NCBI GenBank assembly: GCA_938084885.1
Contig: CALKGG010000028.1
Location: forward strand, 1-64,000
DNA length: 64,000 bases
Source: an uncultured Acidimicrobiales bacterium
GTDB taxonomy: Bacteria; Actinomycetota; Acidimicrobiia; Acidimicrobiales; SHLQ01
Direction of reading: 5' to 3'
A model generated the notes under the pieces. It searched no databases and was not told the DNA's origin. It saw only the letters and a program-made list of their open reading frames with translations. The position numbers were made by a program, and so were the translations under genes. The stretch's first letter is position 1; each line of letters opens with the position of its first letter. This document shows, piece after piece, positions 35,583 through 44,423 of this stretch.

Positions 35583-37333
35583 GGTTGGTTTGGTGGGGAG
35601 AACGCGATCAGCACGGCGTTGCTTTCGACCTGATCGCCCGGTGTTACGTTGACGCTCTCGATCGTGGCGTTACCCGCTGCGGTTATTGGGTGGAGCATCT
35701 TCATAGCCTCGATAGTCATCAGTACCTGTCCAGCGGAGACCTCGTCTCCTTCCGCAACCAAAACCTCGGTGATCAGTCCGGGAAACGGTGCGGTGACTTC
35801 GGTCCCTGCGTCGGCGGCGTGTCCTGTGCCGTGCCAGCGCTCGTCTCGACTCGGGCTGTCAAAGGCAGCGGCGGACGTGTGTGGGGTTAGCCGTTGCCCC
35901 GTTGCCGTCGACCACGGCGAGTGCGGTTCATTCAGGTACGGCGATGACCTTGGTGTTGGGGTTTCGTCGAGGAACCGGGTCGTGACCGTGCCAGCTCGAA
36001 CTTCGGTTCTGCTCGCCAGCCATCGGAGGAAATCAACGTTCGTGATCACACCGTCGACGGATAGATCACCGAGTGCCGAAGCGAGCTGATCGAGCGCAGC
36101 GATTCGGTCAGATGCCGTGACGATGAGCTTGCCGATCATCGAGTCATAGTGTGGCGAGATGTTCGACCCGCTCACGATGGCTGCGTCCCAGCGGATGTGG
36201 TCGGCTTCGGGCACGGCAAGCTCGGTAACGGTACCGGTTTGGGGGAGGTGCCCGGCCCAGGCATCTTCGGCGGTGATCCGGGCCTCGATCGCGTGGGTCG
36301 GGTTTGCGGCGAGCGCATCGTCGAAGCAGGTTGCGGGCAGAGTAATCTTCTGCCCGCTCGCAATGGCGAGCTGAACAGCGATGAGGTCGATGCCGGTGAC
36401 TTGTTCGGTCACGGTGTGTTCGACCTGAATGCGCGTGTTCATTTCTAGGAAGAAGAAGTCGTTGGACGCCGCGTCGACGATGAACTCGATCGTGCCGACC
36501 GAGTCGTAGCCAATCGCTTTCGATAGTGAAACCGCAGCGGCGCGCATGGCGACCGCAACGTGGTTGGGAAGGTTCGGCGCCGGTGCCTCCTCGATGACTT
36601 TCTGATACCGGCGTTGAACCGAGCACTCGCGTGTTCCGAGATCGATGACGTTTCCGTGCGTGTCGCCAGCGACCTGCACCTCGATGTGACGGGGCCGGGT
36701 GATGTAGCGCTCGACGATCACATCGTCGTTGCCGAACGACCTGAGCGCTTCACTTCGGGCGTCGGTCAGGGCCTGGTCGAAGTCGTCGGGAGCGTGCGCG
36801 ATTCGAATGCCTTTGCCCCCGCCTCCGGCCGATGCTTTGACCAAAATCGGATATCCAATGCTCTCGGCAGCTGCCTTGAGGTCGGCTGGGTCTTGGCTTT
36901 CGTTAAAGCCCGGGATCACCGGCACACCGGCGGCGACGGCGACGTTGCGGGCCTCGATCTTTGCGCCCATCGATGTGACCGAGGCAGGCGATGGACCAAC
37001 CCACGTCAAACCTGCGTTGATTACTGCCGTCGCGAACTCGGTTCGCTCCGACAAAAAGCCATAGCCGGGGTGCACGTGCGTGGCCTCGGACCGGTTCGCT
37101 GCATCGAGGATCGCGTCGATCGACAAGTAGCTTTCGTCGAGGGCGGCTGGGCCAATCCGTTCACTGCGGGTCGCTTCGGTCACATGGGGTGCATGCTCGT
37201 CGGGATCGGCATATACCGCCACGCTGTCGACGCCCCACGCTCTGCAGGTGCGGATCACGCGGCGCGCGATCTCGCCACGGTTGGCGACGAGCACGACCAT
37301 GTTGGTGTCTGGGCAGGGGATTGGTTCAGCCAC
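35573..37333 (-). CDS. acyl-CoA carboxylase alpha subunit (biotin carboxylase + biotin carrier)
   Basis: Carboxylates its own biotin with ATP and bicarbonate for the partner carboxyltransferase. The 586 residues hold a biotin carboxylase domain (about 12-450; VANRGEIARRVIRTC, KASAGGGGKGIR, FLEMNTRIQVEHTVTE) and a biotinyl domain at the C-terminus with the biotinyl Lys in EAMKM near 550. Only about 65 residues separate the domains, shorter than the BT region of classical methylcrotonyl-CoA carboxylase alpha. It starts at GTG 37333, 6 nt after the carboxyltransferase stop. The adjacent genes suggest methylcrotonyl-CoA as substrate. Confidence 0.92.
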   Translation of the reverse strand: MAEPIPCPDTNMVVLVANRGEIARRVIRTCRAWGVDSVAVYADPDEHAPHVTEATRSERIGPAALDESYLSIDAILDAANRSEATHVHPGYGFLSERTEFATAVINAGLTWVGPSPASVTSMGAKIEARNVAVAAGVPVIPGFNESQDPADLKAAAESIGYPILVKASAGGGGKGIRIAHAPDDFDQALTDARSEALRSFGNDDVIVERYITRPRHIEVQVAGDTHGNVIDLGTRECSVQRRYQKVIEEAPAPNLPNHVAVAMRAAAVSLSKAIGYDSVGTIEFIVDAASNDFFFLEMNTRIQVEHTVTEQVTGIDLIAVQLAIASGQKITLPATCFDDALAANPTHAIEARITAEDAWAGHLPQTGTVTELAVPEADHIRWDAAIVSGSNISPHYDSMIGKLIVTASDRIAALDQLASALGDLSVDGVITNVDFLRWLASRTEVRAGTVTTRFLDETPTPRSSPYLNEPHSPWSTATGQRLTPHTSAAAFDSPSRDERWHGTGHAADAGTEVTAPFPGLITEVLVAEGDEVSAGQVLMTIEAMKMLHPITAAGNATIESVNVTPGDQVESNAVLIAFSPPNQPVS

Positions 37334-37339
37334 GTCAGG

Positions 37340-38962
37340 TCACATCCGGTAGACGATGCGGTCGCCGGTGACGGGAGCATCTTGTCGGGCGGCGAGCGCG
37401 AGGCACATGCCGAGGGCGTCGCGGGTGTCGAGAGGGCTGATCAGCCCGTCGTCCCACAGTCTGGAGGTGGCGTAGTACGGGTTCGATTGTTCCTCGTATT
37501 GGCTTCGAATCGTCGAGCGAATCTCGGCGATCTCTTCGCTCGTTGTTTGGGCGCCCGACATGCCGCCGAGCCGGATGTCGGTGAGCACGGTTTCGGCGGT
37601 GTCGGCGGCCATCGTGGCGATTCGGCTGTTCGGCCAGGCAAAAAGGAACCGTGGGTTGAAGCCGCGGCCACACATGCCGTAGTTGCCAGCACCGTATGAG
37701 CCGCCGATGAGCACCGTGAATTTAGGGACTCGGCAGTTCGCGACGGCGGCGACCATTTTGGCGCCGTTCTTTGCGATGCCACCGATCTCGGAGTCTCTGC
37801 CGACCATGTAGCCCGTCGTGTTCTGCAAGAACAGCAGCGGAATCGAACGTTGGTTGCACAACTCGATGAAGTGGGTGGCCTTTAAGGCGTCTTCAGAAAA
37901 GATGATCCCGTTGTTCGAGATGATGCCGACCTGGTGACCCCAGATGCGGGCGAAGCCAACCGCGATTGAGGTGCCCCACTCGGGTTTGAATTCGGCGAAC
38001 TCGCTCGCATCGACCAGGCGGCTGATGATTTGGCGGGAGTCGAACGGGATGCGGGTGTCGGCGTTGACGATGCCAAGGATGTCTTCGGCTGGGTGTGCGG
38101 GCGCTTTGGGCTCGGTCCAGTCCAACCATCCGTGTCGTTCGTCGATGCGCTTCTGGTTGGTATTCTCGCACAGCTCGCGAAGTAACCCATAGGCTTCGGC
38201 TTCGGTCTGGACCATGTAGTCCGACACCCCGGATTGGCGAGTGTGGAGCGCAGCACCGCCGAGGTCATCGGGTTCGACGACTTCACCAAGTGCGGCCTTC
38301 ACAATGGGCGGCCCGCCAAGGAAGATTCGGCCAATGCCTTCGACCATGATCACTTCGTCGGATAGTGCCGGGACGTAGGCGCCGCCGGCGGTGCAGCCGC
38401 CGAGCACGACCGATAGCTGGGGGAGTCCGGCCGCCGACATTCGCGCTTGGCGGTAGAAGGTGCCGCCGAAGTGGTCCTTGTCGGGGAACACCTCGTCTTG
38501 CATGGGCAAGAACGCGCCGCCCGAGTCGACGAGGTAGATGCAGCCGAGCTCGTTCTCGAGCGCAATGTCTTGGGCTCGGACCTGTTTCTTAATACCGGCG
38601 GGGAAGAGGGAACCGCCTTTGACAGTGGCGTCGTTGGCGATAAACATCCACGGCACGCCGTGGATTAGCCCAATACCGGTCACGATGCCAGCGCCGGGGA
38701 ATTCGTCATCTGCCTGGCCGAATCCAGCGAGGGTCGAGAGCTCCATGAACGGGGCGCCCTCGTCGGAGACCATGTCGATCCGGTCTCGTGCCATCACCTT
38801 GCCTCGGTCGTGATGACGTGCAATCGAACGGGCGCGTCCTCGCCCGCCGTCGATGGCGAATCGCAGCCGCTCGGTGAGGGTGGCGAGGTCGGCTCGATAG
38901 GCGGCGGTGTTCTCTTTGAACAGGTCGCTCTGGCGGTCGATCGGGTTTGGGATTGGTCGCAT
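37340..38962 (-). CDS. acyl-CoA carboxylase beta subunit, methylcrotonyl-CoA carboxylase type
   Basis: Carboxyltransferase of 540 residues with two crotonase-like halves. The sequence is closest to methylcrotonyl-CoA carboxylase beta: FLQNTTGYMVGRDSEIGGIA, GGSYGAGNYGMCGRGFNPRF and FAWPNSRIATM, all typical of that group rather than of propionyl-CoA carboxylase. ATG 38962 overlaps the TetR stop by 1 nt (TGATG). Gene order TetR, beta, alpha, acyl-CoA dehydrogenase matches leucine/isovalerate-type clusters. The specificity is inferred, not proven. Confidence 0.91.
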   Translation of the reverse strand: MRPIPNPIDRQSDLFKENTAAYRADLATLTERLRFAIDGGRGRARSIARHHDRGKVMARDRIDMVSDEGAPFMELSTLAGFGQADDEFPGAGIVTGIGLIHGVPWMFIANDATVKGGSLFPAGIKKQVRAQDIALENELGCIYLVDSGGAFLPMQDEVFPDKDHFGGTFYRQARMSAAGLPQLSVVLGGCTAGGAYVPALSDEVIMVEGIGRIFLGGPPIVKAALGEVVEPDDLGGAALHTRQSGVSDYMVQTEAEAYGLLRELCENTNQKRIDERHGWLDWTEPKAPAHPAEDILGIVNADTRIPFDSRQIISRLVDASEFAEFKPEWGTSIAVGFARIWGHQVGIISNNGIIFSEDALKATHFIELCNQRSIPLLFLQNTTGYMVGRDSEIGGIAKNGAKMVAAVANCRVPKFTVLIGGSYGAGNYGMCGRGFNPRFLFAWPNSRIATMAADTAETVLTDIRLGGMSGAQTTSEEIAEIRSTIRSQYEEQSNPYYATSRLWDDGLISPLDTRDALGMCLALAARQDAPVTGDRIVYRM

Positions 38963-39570
38963 CAGCTATTCGCCAGTCCGTTCCAGAGCGGGCCGACGAT
39001 CGCTGCCGCGAGGTCGCTGGTTGAGCCGTTCGCCGGATCGAACCACTGCACGGTCGAGTTCATTGCGCCAAAGAGCGCGAGTCGGGCAATGCTGACCCCA
39101 TCGTCGTCAAGACCGGGCGCAATAGCTGATAAGAGCGCGGTCCAGTTCGCTTCGTAGGCGTCGCGTTTGGGAACCGTAGCTGCTCGTACCTCGGCTGGAG
39201 CAAACGGGAACACGGTCACGTGAGCTGCGGTAAAGGCATGGTGTGAAAACAATGCTTCGAGGTGTGCAGCGACGTGGGCGTGGAGTCGATCTGGCGCCGA
39301 TGCATTTGGCGGTAGCTCGGCGGCGGCCGCCGCGAACGCCGTGGTGACTGCTTCCATACCAATCTCGAGGATCTCGGTCAGCAGTGCGTCTTTCGATTCG
39401 AAGTGGTGGTAGATGGAGGCTGGTTGCATGTCGACGGCGTCGGCGATCGTGCGAAGCGAGGTTTCGGCATAGCCGCGGGTTAAGAAGAGCTCGGCTGCTT
39501 CGCGCAGGATTCTGTCTCGTCCAGTTTCGGGGTTCGTCGTCTTGCGAGCCGCTGTTGTCATAGCCACCAT
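38962..39570 (-). CDS. TetR-family transcriptional regulator
   Basis: First gene of the carboxylase/dehydrogenase operon and its likely acyl-CoA- or metabolite-responsive repressor. The 202 residues start with a TetR helix-turn-helix (ILREAAELFLTRGYAETSLR, then DAVDMQPASIYHHFESKDAL). The C-terminal ligand domain is not diagnostic. Start is uncertain: ATG 39570, GTG 39567 and ATG 39561 are in frame, and the -10 box favours GTG 39567. A near-perfect 16-bp palindrome lies just upstream, so autoregulation is likely. Confidence 0.9.
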   Translation of the reverse strand: MVAMTTAARKTTNPETGRDRILREAAELFLTRGYAETSLRTIADAVDMQPASIYHHFESKDALLTEILEIGMEAVTTAFAAAAAELPPNASAPDRLHAHVAAHLEALFSHHAFTAAHVTVFPFAPAEVRAATVPKRDAYEANWTALLSAIAPGLDDDGVSIARLALFGAMNSTVQWFDPANGSTSDLAAAIVGPLWNGLANS

Positions 39571-39574
39571 TCGG

Positions 39575-39596
39575 ACACTACCGAACGATCGTTAGG
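39575..39596 (-). promoter_or_regulatory. promoter and operator of the TetR-led operon
   Basis: TAGTGT (39580-39575, minus strand) ends seven bases before GTG 39567. Directly upstream, 39581-39596 reads CCGAACGATCGTTAGG on the plus strand, a 16-bp palindrome with a single mismatched pair and a TetR-operator look. A repressor bound there would touch the -10 region. Confidence 0.6.
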
Positions 39597-39658
39597 TTGG
39601 CAAGGGTCGACATTGGATGCCCAACCGCGTGCCGCCAGCGAACCTCGCCCCGCTCGTC

Positions 39659-42250
39659 CTAGATAGCGATCCGAATCCACTCAATCGACGAACCCTGACC
39701 AAAGAATTCCTCCAGCGCGGCCTCTTCTTCTGGTGTTGGATCACGACCCTCTTCTTCGAAGGCAAACAACGCCTCGGGCGCCACGACGAATACCTCGCGG
39801 CGCAGCAGTACTTCGTCATCGCCAACAGCGCCAACGGAGGTAAACGAACCCTCGTCCTCGCTTGGGAACGTATTGAGCAACGTCCACGTTTCGCCGTCTG
39901 GGGAGAACCACAGCTCGTTCACGAACGCAGCTCCGATTCCGGAGCCACCATTTTCTTCGAACGAGCGATCGATCTCGGCAACGATGTCATCGACGAGGAA
40001 CACGATAAGGACATCGCCCGTGTCAGGGTCGAGCCAAACAGCGTCCTCGGCCTCGTTGATGCGGAGGACCCCAGGGACCTCTCCAGACTCGAAGGCCTCC
40101 TCGTAGGAGACGTTGTCGTGGATGACGACGCCGTCGGTCGTGCGGAGGGCGCCCAATTCTCCATCGAGCGGTACCTCCATCACGAAGCCGTCTTGTTCGA
40201 TCTCGACGACCTCGAAATCAAACGGGATCAACGGCTCGACCGTGCCGGTGATCAGCGTCGCAAATCCCGCTGGCCCGGCGAAGGTCGTTTGTGACACGGC
40301 GAACAGTTCGGTCGGGATCTCGCTGTCAGACCACGAATCGCCGAGGTCGGTGGTCGCGAGCACAACAGGGGCGCCAGTCTCACCGGTGTCGACGTCGAAC
40401 TCGACCTCGATCGCAACCGCACGATCGTTGTTGGCCGCGAGCTCTATAGCGACCGGCGCCTCGTCCTGTGGGCTGAATTCTTCGACGACGGTCCAGGCAA
40501 GGCCATCGCGTGAGCGAAGGACTCGTGAGAATCCCTCGGCGTCGAACACGGTCGCCATGAAGCCCTCGTTTGTGCCGACAATCGTGGCGGGGAAGCCGTC
40601 GACGGGAAGCTCGGCCACCGTAAATTCACCACCGAATTCACCACCGATGCTGCCCACAAGCACGATCGGGGTACCAGCGGGAGGTTCGCCAAATGCCTCG
40701 ACGAGTTGATCGTAGAACTCGTCGCCAGGCACGAGGCGAAGGATCTCGACCTCTTCTATGTCGCCCTCATCGGTGTCGCCCTCATCGCCCTCATTGGTGG
40801 CGACGTCGAAGTTGCACGTGCTGATCACGATTGGATCGCCACGACCGCCACTCTCGATACTGCAGATCGAATCAATGGTTTCTTCGGGTATGACGCCCGC
40901 GGTAACGAGAGCTTCGAATGGATCGGTGAAGCCCTGCTCGACGCTCATCAGGAGCGCCAGCTTGTCGCCCGACACCGCAACAGAATTGACAAAGGTGAAG
41001 CCTCCATCTGCTGACGGGATGTTGGGGAGCTCGGCGGTTGACCAGTCGATGCCGTCAGCCGACGTCGCGACAATTTGGACGGGCCCGTCAAACTCGACCT
41101 CTCGGGCAAAGAAGGCATCGACAATCACGTCGTACAATTCGTCGCCAGGCTCGATGCGAAGTATCTCGACGCCTTCGAAGAATTGGGATTCGAACTCGTT
41201 GAACTCGGTCTCGATCTGCGCCCGTTCTTCGTCTGTCGACGCGTTCTCGAGCGCGTCCTCGAGGTCGGCGAACGCCGCATCGAGCTCTTCGAAATCACAT
41301 GAGGTGACGATGATTGGCTCGCCCGGAGCGTCAACGCTGACGTCGCAGAGATTGTTGATCTCGGTATCTGTTAGGAGGCCAGAATCGAAGAGGATCTCGA
41401 ATGGGTCCGTGATATCTGGGACGAGTTCGATGATTGCAACGAGCCCGTCGGCGGCTGGGACGATGTTGAGCACGAACGCGTCTTGCGGAAGTCCGCTCGT
41501 TGGTGCAACCTCCCACTCGCTGCCGGTGGGTGATGACGCGAACGCAATGCCGTCACGTGTCGTGTCGAGGCGGACGAACTCGCCGTTGAAGAACGCGACC
41601 TGGCCGGTGCCTGGTGCTGGGAGTGCCGAGTCGGCAATGGCCTCCTCGCTGCCGTTGTTGCCAGCAGTGTCTGTGTCGGGCCCGGGCGTAGTGGTTGCGG
41701 CTTCATCGTCTTCGCTGGCTTCGCCTTCGGCGTTAGATTCGTCATCGTTGGTGTCGGGAGCGGCCTGCGTTGGTGGTGAAGTCGTTGGCGGTGACGTCGC
41801 TGGAGGTGAAGCCGCTGGAGGTGCGGTGGTTGCTGGAGGTGCGACAGGAGTTGTCGCCGCGTCGTTGTTGGCCGCGTCGTTGTTGGCCGCATCGTTGTTG
41901 GATGACGGAGCCGAAGATGTCGTGGTCGTCGACGTTGTTGTTGTTGTTGTTGTTGGCGCAACCGATGTCGTGGTCGTCGACGCTGCTGGCTCTACGGCGA
42001 GAGGTTCCTCGTCGGGTGTGGTCTCGGACTCGGAAGGTTCGGACGCATCGGAAGTGGTGTCCGCGTCCTCTGTCGACGCGGCAGTCTCGGTCTCCTCGGC
42101 GCGTTCGGTAACGCCCGCGACCTCGGCGTCGACACCGTTGGTTGCGCCTTCGGTACCGTCGCCGCCGCTGAGCGCAGCCACGATGCCGATCACTGCCAGC
42201 CCCAACACCATGAGCAGCGCAATGCCCTTACCAGCCATGCCATTGTCCAC
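39659..42250 (-). CDS. large membrane-anchored exported protein with Asp-box repeats and a duplicated module
   Basis: Function unknown; 863 residues from GTG 42250, chosen because GGAG stands 6 nt upstream (ATG 42238 is an alternative). A membrane/signal segment follows the start (KGIALLMVLGLAVIGIVAAL). Then comes an acidic, Thr/Ser/Pro/Asn-rich linker of about 190 residues containing a poly-Thr run. The rest has several Asp-box-like motifs of the sialidase/BNR type (ADGIDWS, RDGLAWT, DLGDSWS, PDGETWT), suggesting a beta-propeller outside the cell. Two homologous modules with paired cysteines lie at about 41105-41414 and 40686-40930. The protein is very acidic. Catalytic residues of sialidases were not identified, so binding or scaffold roles are as likely. 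Confidence 0.72.
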   Translation of the reverse strand: MDNGMAGKGIALLMVLGLAVIGIVAALSGGDGTEGATNGVDAEVAGVTERAEETETAASTEDADTTSDASEPSESETTPDEEPLAVEPAASTTTTSVAPTTTTTTTSTTTTSSAPSSNNDAANNDAANNDAATTPVAPPATTAPPAASPPATSPPTTSPPTQAAPDTNDDESNAEGEASEDDEAATTTPGPDTDTAGNNGSEEAIADSALPAPGTGQVAFFNGEFVRLDTTRDGIAFASSPTGSEWEVAPTSGLPQDAFVLNIVPAADGLVAIIELVPDITDPFEILFDSGLLTDTEINNLCDVSVDAPGEPIIVTSCDFEELDAAFADLEDALENASTDEERAQIETEFNEFESQFFEGVEILRIEPGDELYDVIVDAFFAREVEFDGPVQIVATSADGIDWSTAELPNIPSADGGFTFVNSVAVSGDKLALLMSVEQGFTDPFEALVTAGVIPEETIDSICSIESGGRGDPIVISTCNFDVATNEGDEGDTDEGDIEEVEILRLVPGDEFYDQLVEAFGEPPAGTPIVLVGSIGGEFGGEFTVAELPVDGFPATIVGTNEGFMATVFDAEGFSRVLRSRDGLAWTVVEEFSPQDEAPVAIELAANNDRAVAIEVEFDVDTGETGAPVVLATTDLGDSWSDSEIPTELFAVSQTTFAGPAGFATLITGTVEPLIPFDFEVVEIEQDGFVMEVPLDGELGALRTTDGVVIHDNVSYEEAFESGEVPGVLRINEAEDAVWLDPDTGDVLIVFLVDDIVAEIDRSFEENGGSGIGAAFVNELWFSPDGETWTLLNTFPSEDEGSFTSVGAVGDDEVLLRREVFVVAPEALFAFEEEGRDPTPEEEAALEEFFGQGSSIEWIRIAI

Positions 42251-42371
42251 GTTGCACTCCAGTCGCCTAGCCAACGTCCAACCCGGCCGCCGGTGTGGCA
42301 ACAGTAACACCGCGCGCTCATGCTGGCGGCCCGGAGGCGGTGAACTCGTCACATTCGACGAAGACTGCCAA

Positions 42372-42653
42372 CTAGCTATCGGCCTGCTTGTGGTGCTGGA
42401 TGACTTCGTCGACGATGAAGCGCAGGAATTTCTCGCTGAAGACCGGATCGAGCCCAGCAGTTTGCGCAAGCGCTCGGAGGCGTGCGACTTGGACAGCTTC
42501 GCGATCAGGGTCGGCAGCAGCGAAGCCGACTTTTGCCTTGTGCTGCCCGACGCGTTTGGTGATCTTGAACCGCTCGGCGAGCAGATGGATCAGTGCAGCG
42601 TCGATGTTGTCGATACTGCTGCGACATTCTTCGAGTACCGGGTCGTTATCCAC
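42372..42653 (-). CDS. chorismate mutase, AroQ type
   Basis: Converts chorismate to prephenate for Phe/Tyr synthesis. From GTG 42653 it has 93 residues, the usual AroQ size. The frame is open to 42815 but lacks support there. Active-site residues can be aligned with the E. coli enzyme: Arg in ECRSSID, Arg and Lys in AERFKITKRVGQHK, Asp/Arg/Glu in ADPDREAV, and Gln in EVIQHH. It stands alone, divergent from the MoaB gene, with a TANNNT box 7 nt before the GTG. Confidence 0.9.
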   Translation of the reverse strand: MDNDPVLEECRSSIDNIDAALIHLLAERFKITKRVGQHKAKVGFAAADPDREAVQVARLRALAQTAGLDPVFSEKFLRFIVDEVIQHHKQADS

Positions 42654-42792
42654 GATGAGCACAGTACACCGCAACCACCCCGTCGCCGCAAAGAGGTATG
42701 GAGGCGGATCGGTGGTCGCGGAGCCAGAAATACAGGGGCTGGCGGACCACAGATTTTCCGGTGGCGGGCCGTGGTGGGGTACGTTGTCCTTG
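42654..42792. promoter_or_regulatory. divergent promoter region, chorismate mutase / MoaB
   Basis: On the minus strand TACTGT (42666-42661) ends seven bases before GTG 42653. On the plus strand TACGTT (42780-42785) ends seven bases before ATG 42793. Both fit leaderless transcripts. Nothing else is recognised in the 139-nt gap. Confidence 0.5.
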
Positions 42793-43329
42793 ATGGCAGA
42801 TTCACATGCTCCCAACGACCACGGTGCAACGCCCGCAAAGATCGTGACCGTCTCTGACGGCGTGGTCTATGGAACTCGTGAGGACCGCAGCGGCGACACG
42901 CTCGAGGCGCACTTGCGCAACGCGGGATACGACGTGGTCGAACGGGCACTCACCGAGGATGGCACCGAGCCAGTTCGCAACACGCTCCTTGGACTGGCCG
43001 ACGGGTTCAACGGCGTGATCGTCACGACCGGGGGCACCGGATTTGGCCCACGCGACCTCACGCCAGAAGGCACACGGGCAGCGATCGACCGCGAGGCGCC
43101 CGGCTTGGCCGAAGCCATGCGACTCGTGAACCCGCTCGGCAGGTTAAGCCGCGGCATCTGCGGCACGATCGGCGAAGCGCTCGTCATCAACACTCCCGGC
43201 TCAACGAAGGGCTGCGTCGAGACCTTCGACGCTATCTCCGACGTCATTCCACACGCAGTTCGCCTCATGGTCGACAACGCCGACCCGCACCCCCACGCCG
43301 AAACGCCATCTGACCCAAACGCCTCGTGA
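42793..43329 (+). CDS. molybdopterin adenylyltransferase-like protein (MoaB/MogA family)
   Basis: Adenylylates molybdopterin before molybdate insertion. From ATG 42793 it has 178 residues; the longer open frame to 42388 is antisense to chorismate mutase. Family motifs TTGGTGFGPRDLTPEGTRA near residue 78, SRGICGTIGEALVINTPGS near 120 and an N-terminal IVTVSDGVVYG strand are visible. No other molybdenum cofactor gene is nearby, but a molybdoenzyme lies at 28344. ribD follows 4 nt after the stop. Confidence 0.92.
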   Translation: MADSHAPNDHGATPAKIVTVSDGVVYGTREDRSGDTLEAHLRNAGYDVVERALTEDGTEPVRNTLLGLADGFNGVIVTTGGTGFGPRDLTPEGTRAAIDREAPGLAEAMRLVNPLGRLSRGICGTIGEALVINTPGSTKGCVETFDAISDVIPHAVRLMVDNADPHPHAETPSDPNAS

Positions 43330-43333
43330 GCCA

Positions 43334-44407
43334 ATGAGTCGCCCAGAACCCGCCCAACTCGGCCCGAACAACACCGCTGCCTACCAAGAGTCGATGATGC
43401 GGCGCGCAATGGCGAACGCCCAAACCGCTCGCCTTCGCGCTCGGCCGAATCCCTGGGTGGGAGCAGTGCTTGTCGATACCTACGGCGTGGTCTACGACGG
43501 TGCCACCCACGCTCCCGGTGGTCCGCACGCCGAACGTGAAGCGCTCGACGCTGCGGGCAACAACGCCCAAGGAGCGACCGTGTTTACCACGCTCGAACCG
43601 TGCAGCCACACGGGTCGAACTGGGCCGTGTACCGAGGCGCTCATCGACGCTGGCGTGGCCCGAGTGGTCATTGGGGTGACCGACCCGGATGCGAACGTGT
43701 CTGGCCGAGGAATTGAACGCCTGGTCGCTGCGGGCATCGACGTTGTGACCAGCGTGCTGATCAAAGAGGTCGAACAACAGTTGGCGTCATATCTCACCCA
43801 ACGCCGCACCGGCCGTCCGCACGTCATTTGCAAGCTGGCCCAAACCCTTGACGGCGCAATCGCTGCCCCCGACGGCACCAGCAAGTGGATCACCGGCGAG
43901 AGTGCCCGACGAGACGTGCATCGCCTACGAGCCGAATCCAGTGCGATCATCGTTGGTACGGGAACGGTCGTGGCAGACGACCCATCGCTCACCGTTCGCG
44001 ACTACACACCACCCGAACACGACGACGAACTTGGGCCCCTTGACCCGTGGCGCATCGTGGTCGGCAGCACTGCGTCATCGCTGCACGACCACGCAACGAC
44101 CGCCCCGTTCGAATCGTGGGATGGTCCACTCGACGGGCTGCTCGATGAGCTCGGCGAACGCGGCCTGCTGCAAGTACTCGTCGAAGGTGGGGCGACACTT
44201 GCCGGCGCGTTCCATTCGTTGGGACTTATCGATGAGTATTGGCTCTATCTTGCCCCGGCGATCATGGGCGGTAGCGATGCAAAGTCGACGTTCGCCGGTC
44301 CCGGAGCGACCACAATGGCCGAGGTCCAGCGCGGCACCTTTGTGAGCGCGACGCCCCTTGGCGACGACCTGCGCATCATCTATCGCCCCAACTCGCCGAG
44401 AAGCTGA
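43334..44407 (+). CDS. ribD: bifunctional riboflavin deaminase/reductase RibD
   Basis: Deaminates and then reduces the pyrimidine intermediate of riboflavin synthesis. The 357 residues have an N-terminal cytidine-deaminase-like domain with zinc ligands in PHAEREAL (near 63) and EPCSHTGRTGPCTEAL (near 89). A C-terminal reductase domain follows (about 155-357; CKLAQTLDGAIA, GTGTVVADDPSLTVR, VLVEGGATLAGAF). It stands apart from ribE/ribBA/ribH, which usually follow it, and is paired here with the MoaB gene. Confidence 0.95.
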   Translation: MSRPEPAQLGPNNTAAYQESMMRRAMANAQTARLRARPNPWVGAVLVDTYGVVYDGATHAPGGPHAEREALDAAGNNAQGATVFTTLEPCSHTGRTGPCTEALIDAGVARVVIGVTDPDANVSGRGIERLVAAGIDVVTSVLIKEVEQQLASYLTQRRTGRPHVICKLAQTLDGAIAAPDGTSKWITGESARRDVHRLRAESSAIIVGTGTVVADDPSLTVRDYTPPEHDDELGPLDPWRIVVGSTASSLHDHATTAPFESWDGPLDGLLDELGERGLLQVLVEGGATLAGAFHSLGLIDEYWLYLAPAIMGGSDAKSTFAGPGATTMAEVQRGTFVSATPLGDDLRIIYRPNSPRS

Positions 44408-44423
44408 GCTCGCCGGAGCTGAA

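Noticed and set aside
34535-35890. 451-codon plus-strand open frame opposite the dehydrogenase and carboxylase genes
   Set aside because: No family resemblance; crosses two well-supported reverse-strand genes and their junction.
40758-42857. Long plus-strand open frame of 699 codons opposite the large exported protein
   Set aside because: Antisense to a gene with clear signal segment and Asp-boxes; the translated product is Ser/Thr/Val-rich low complexity, as expected from the shadow frame of GC-rich DNA.
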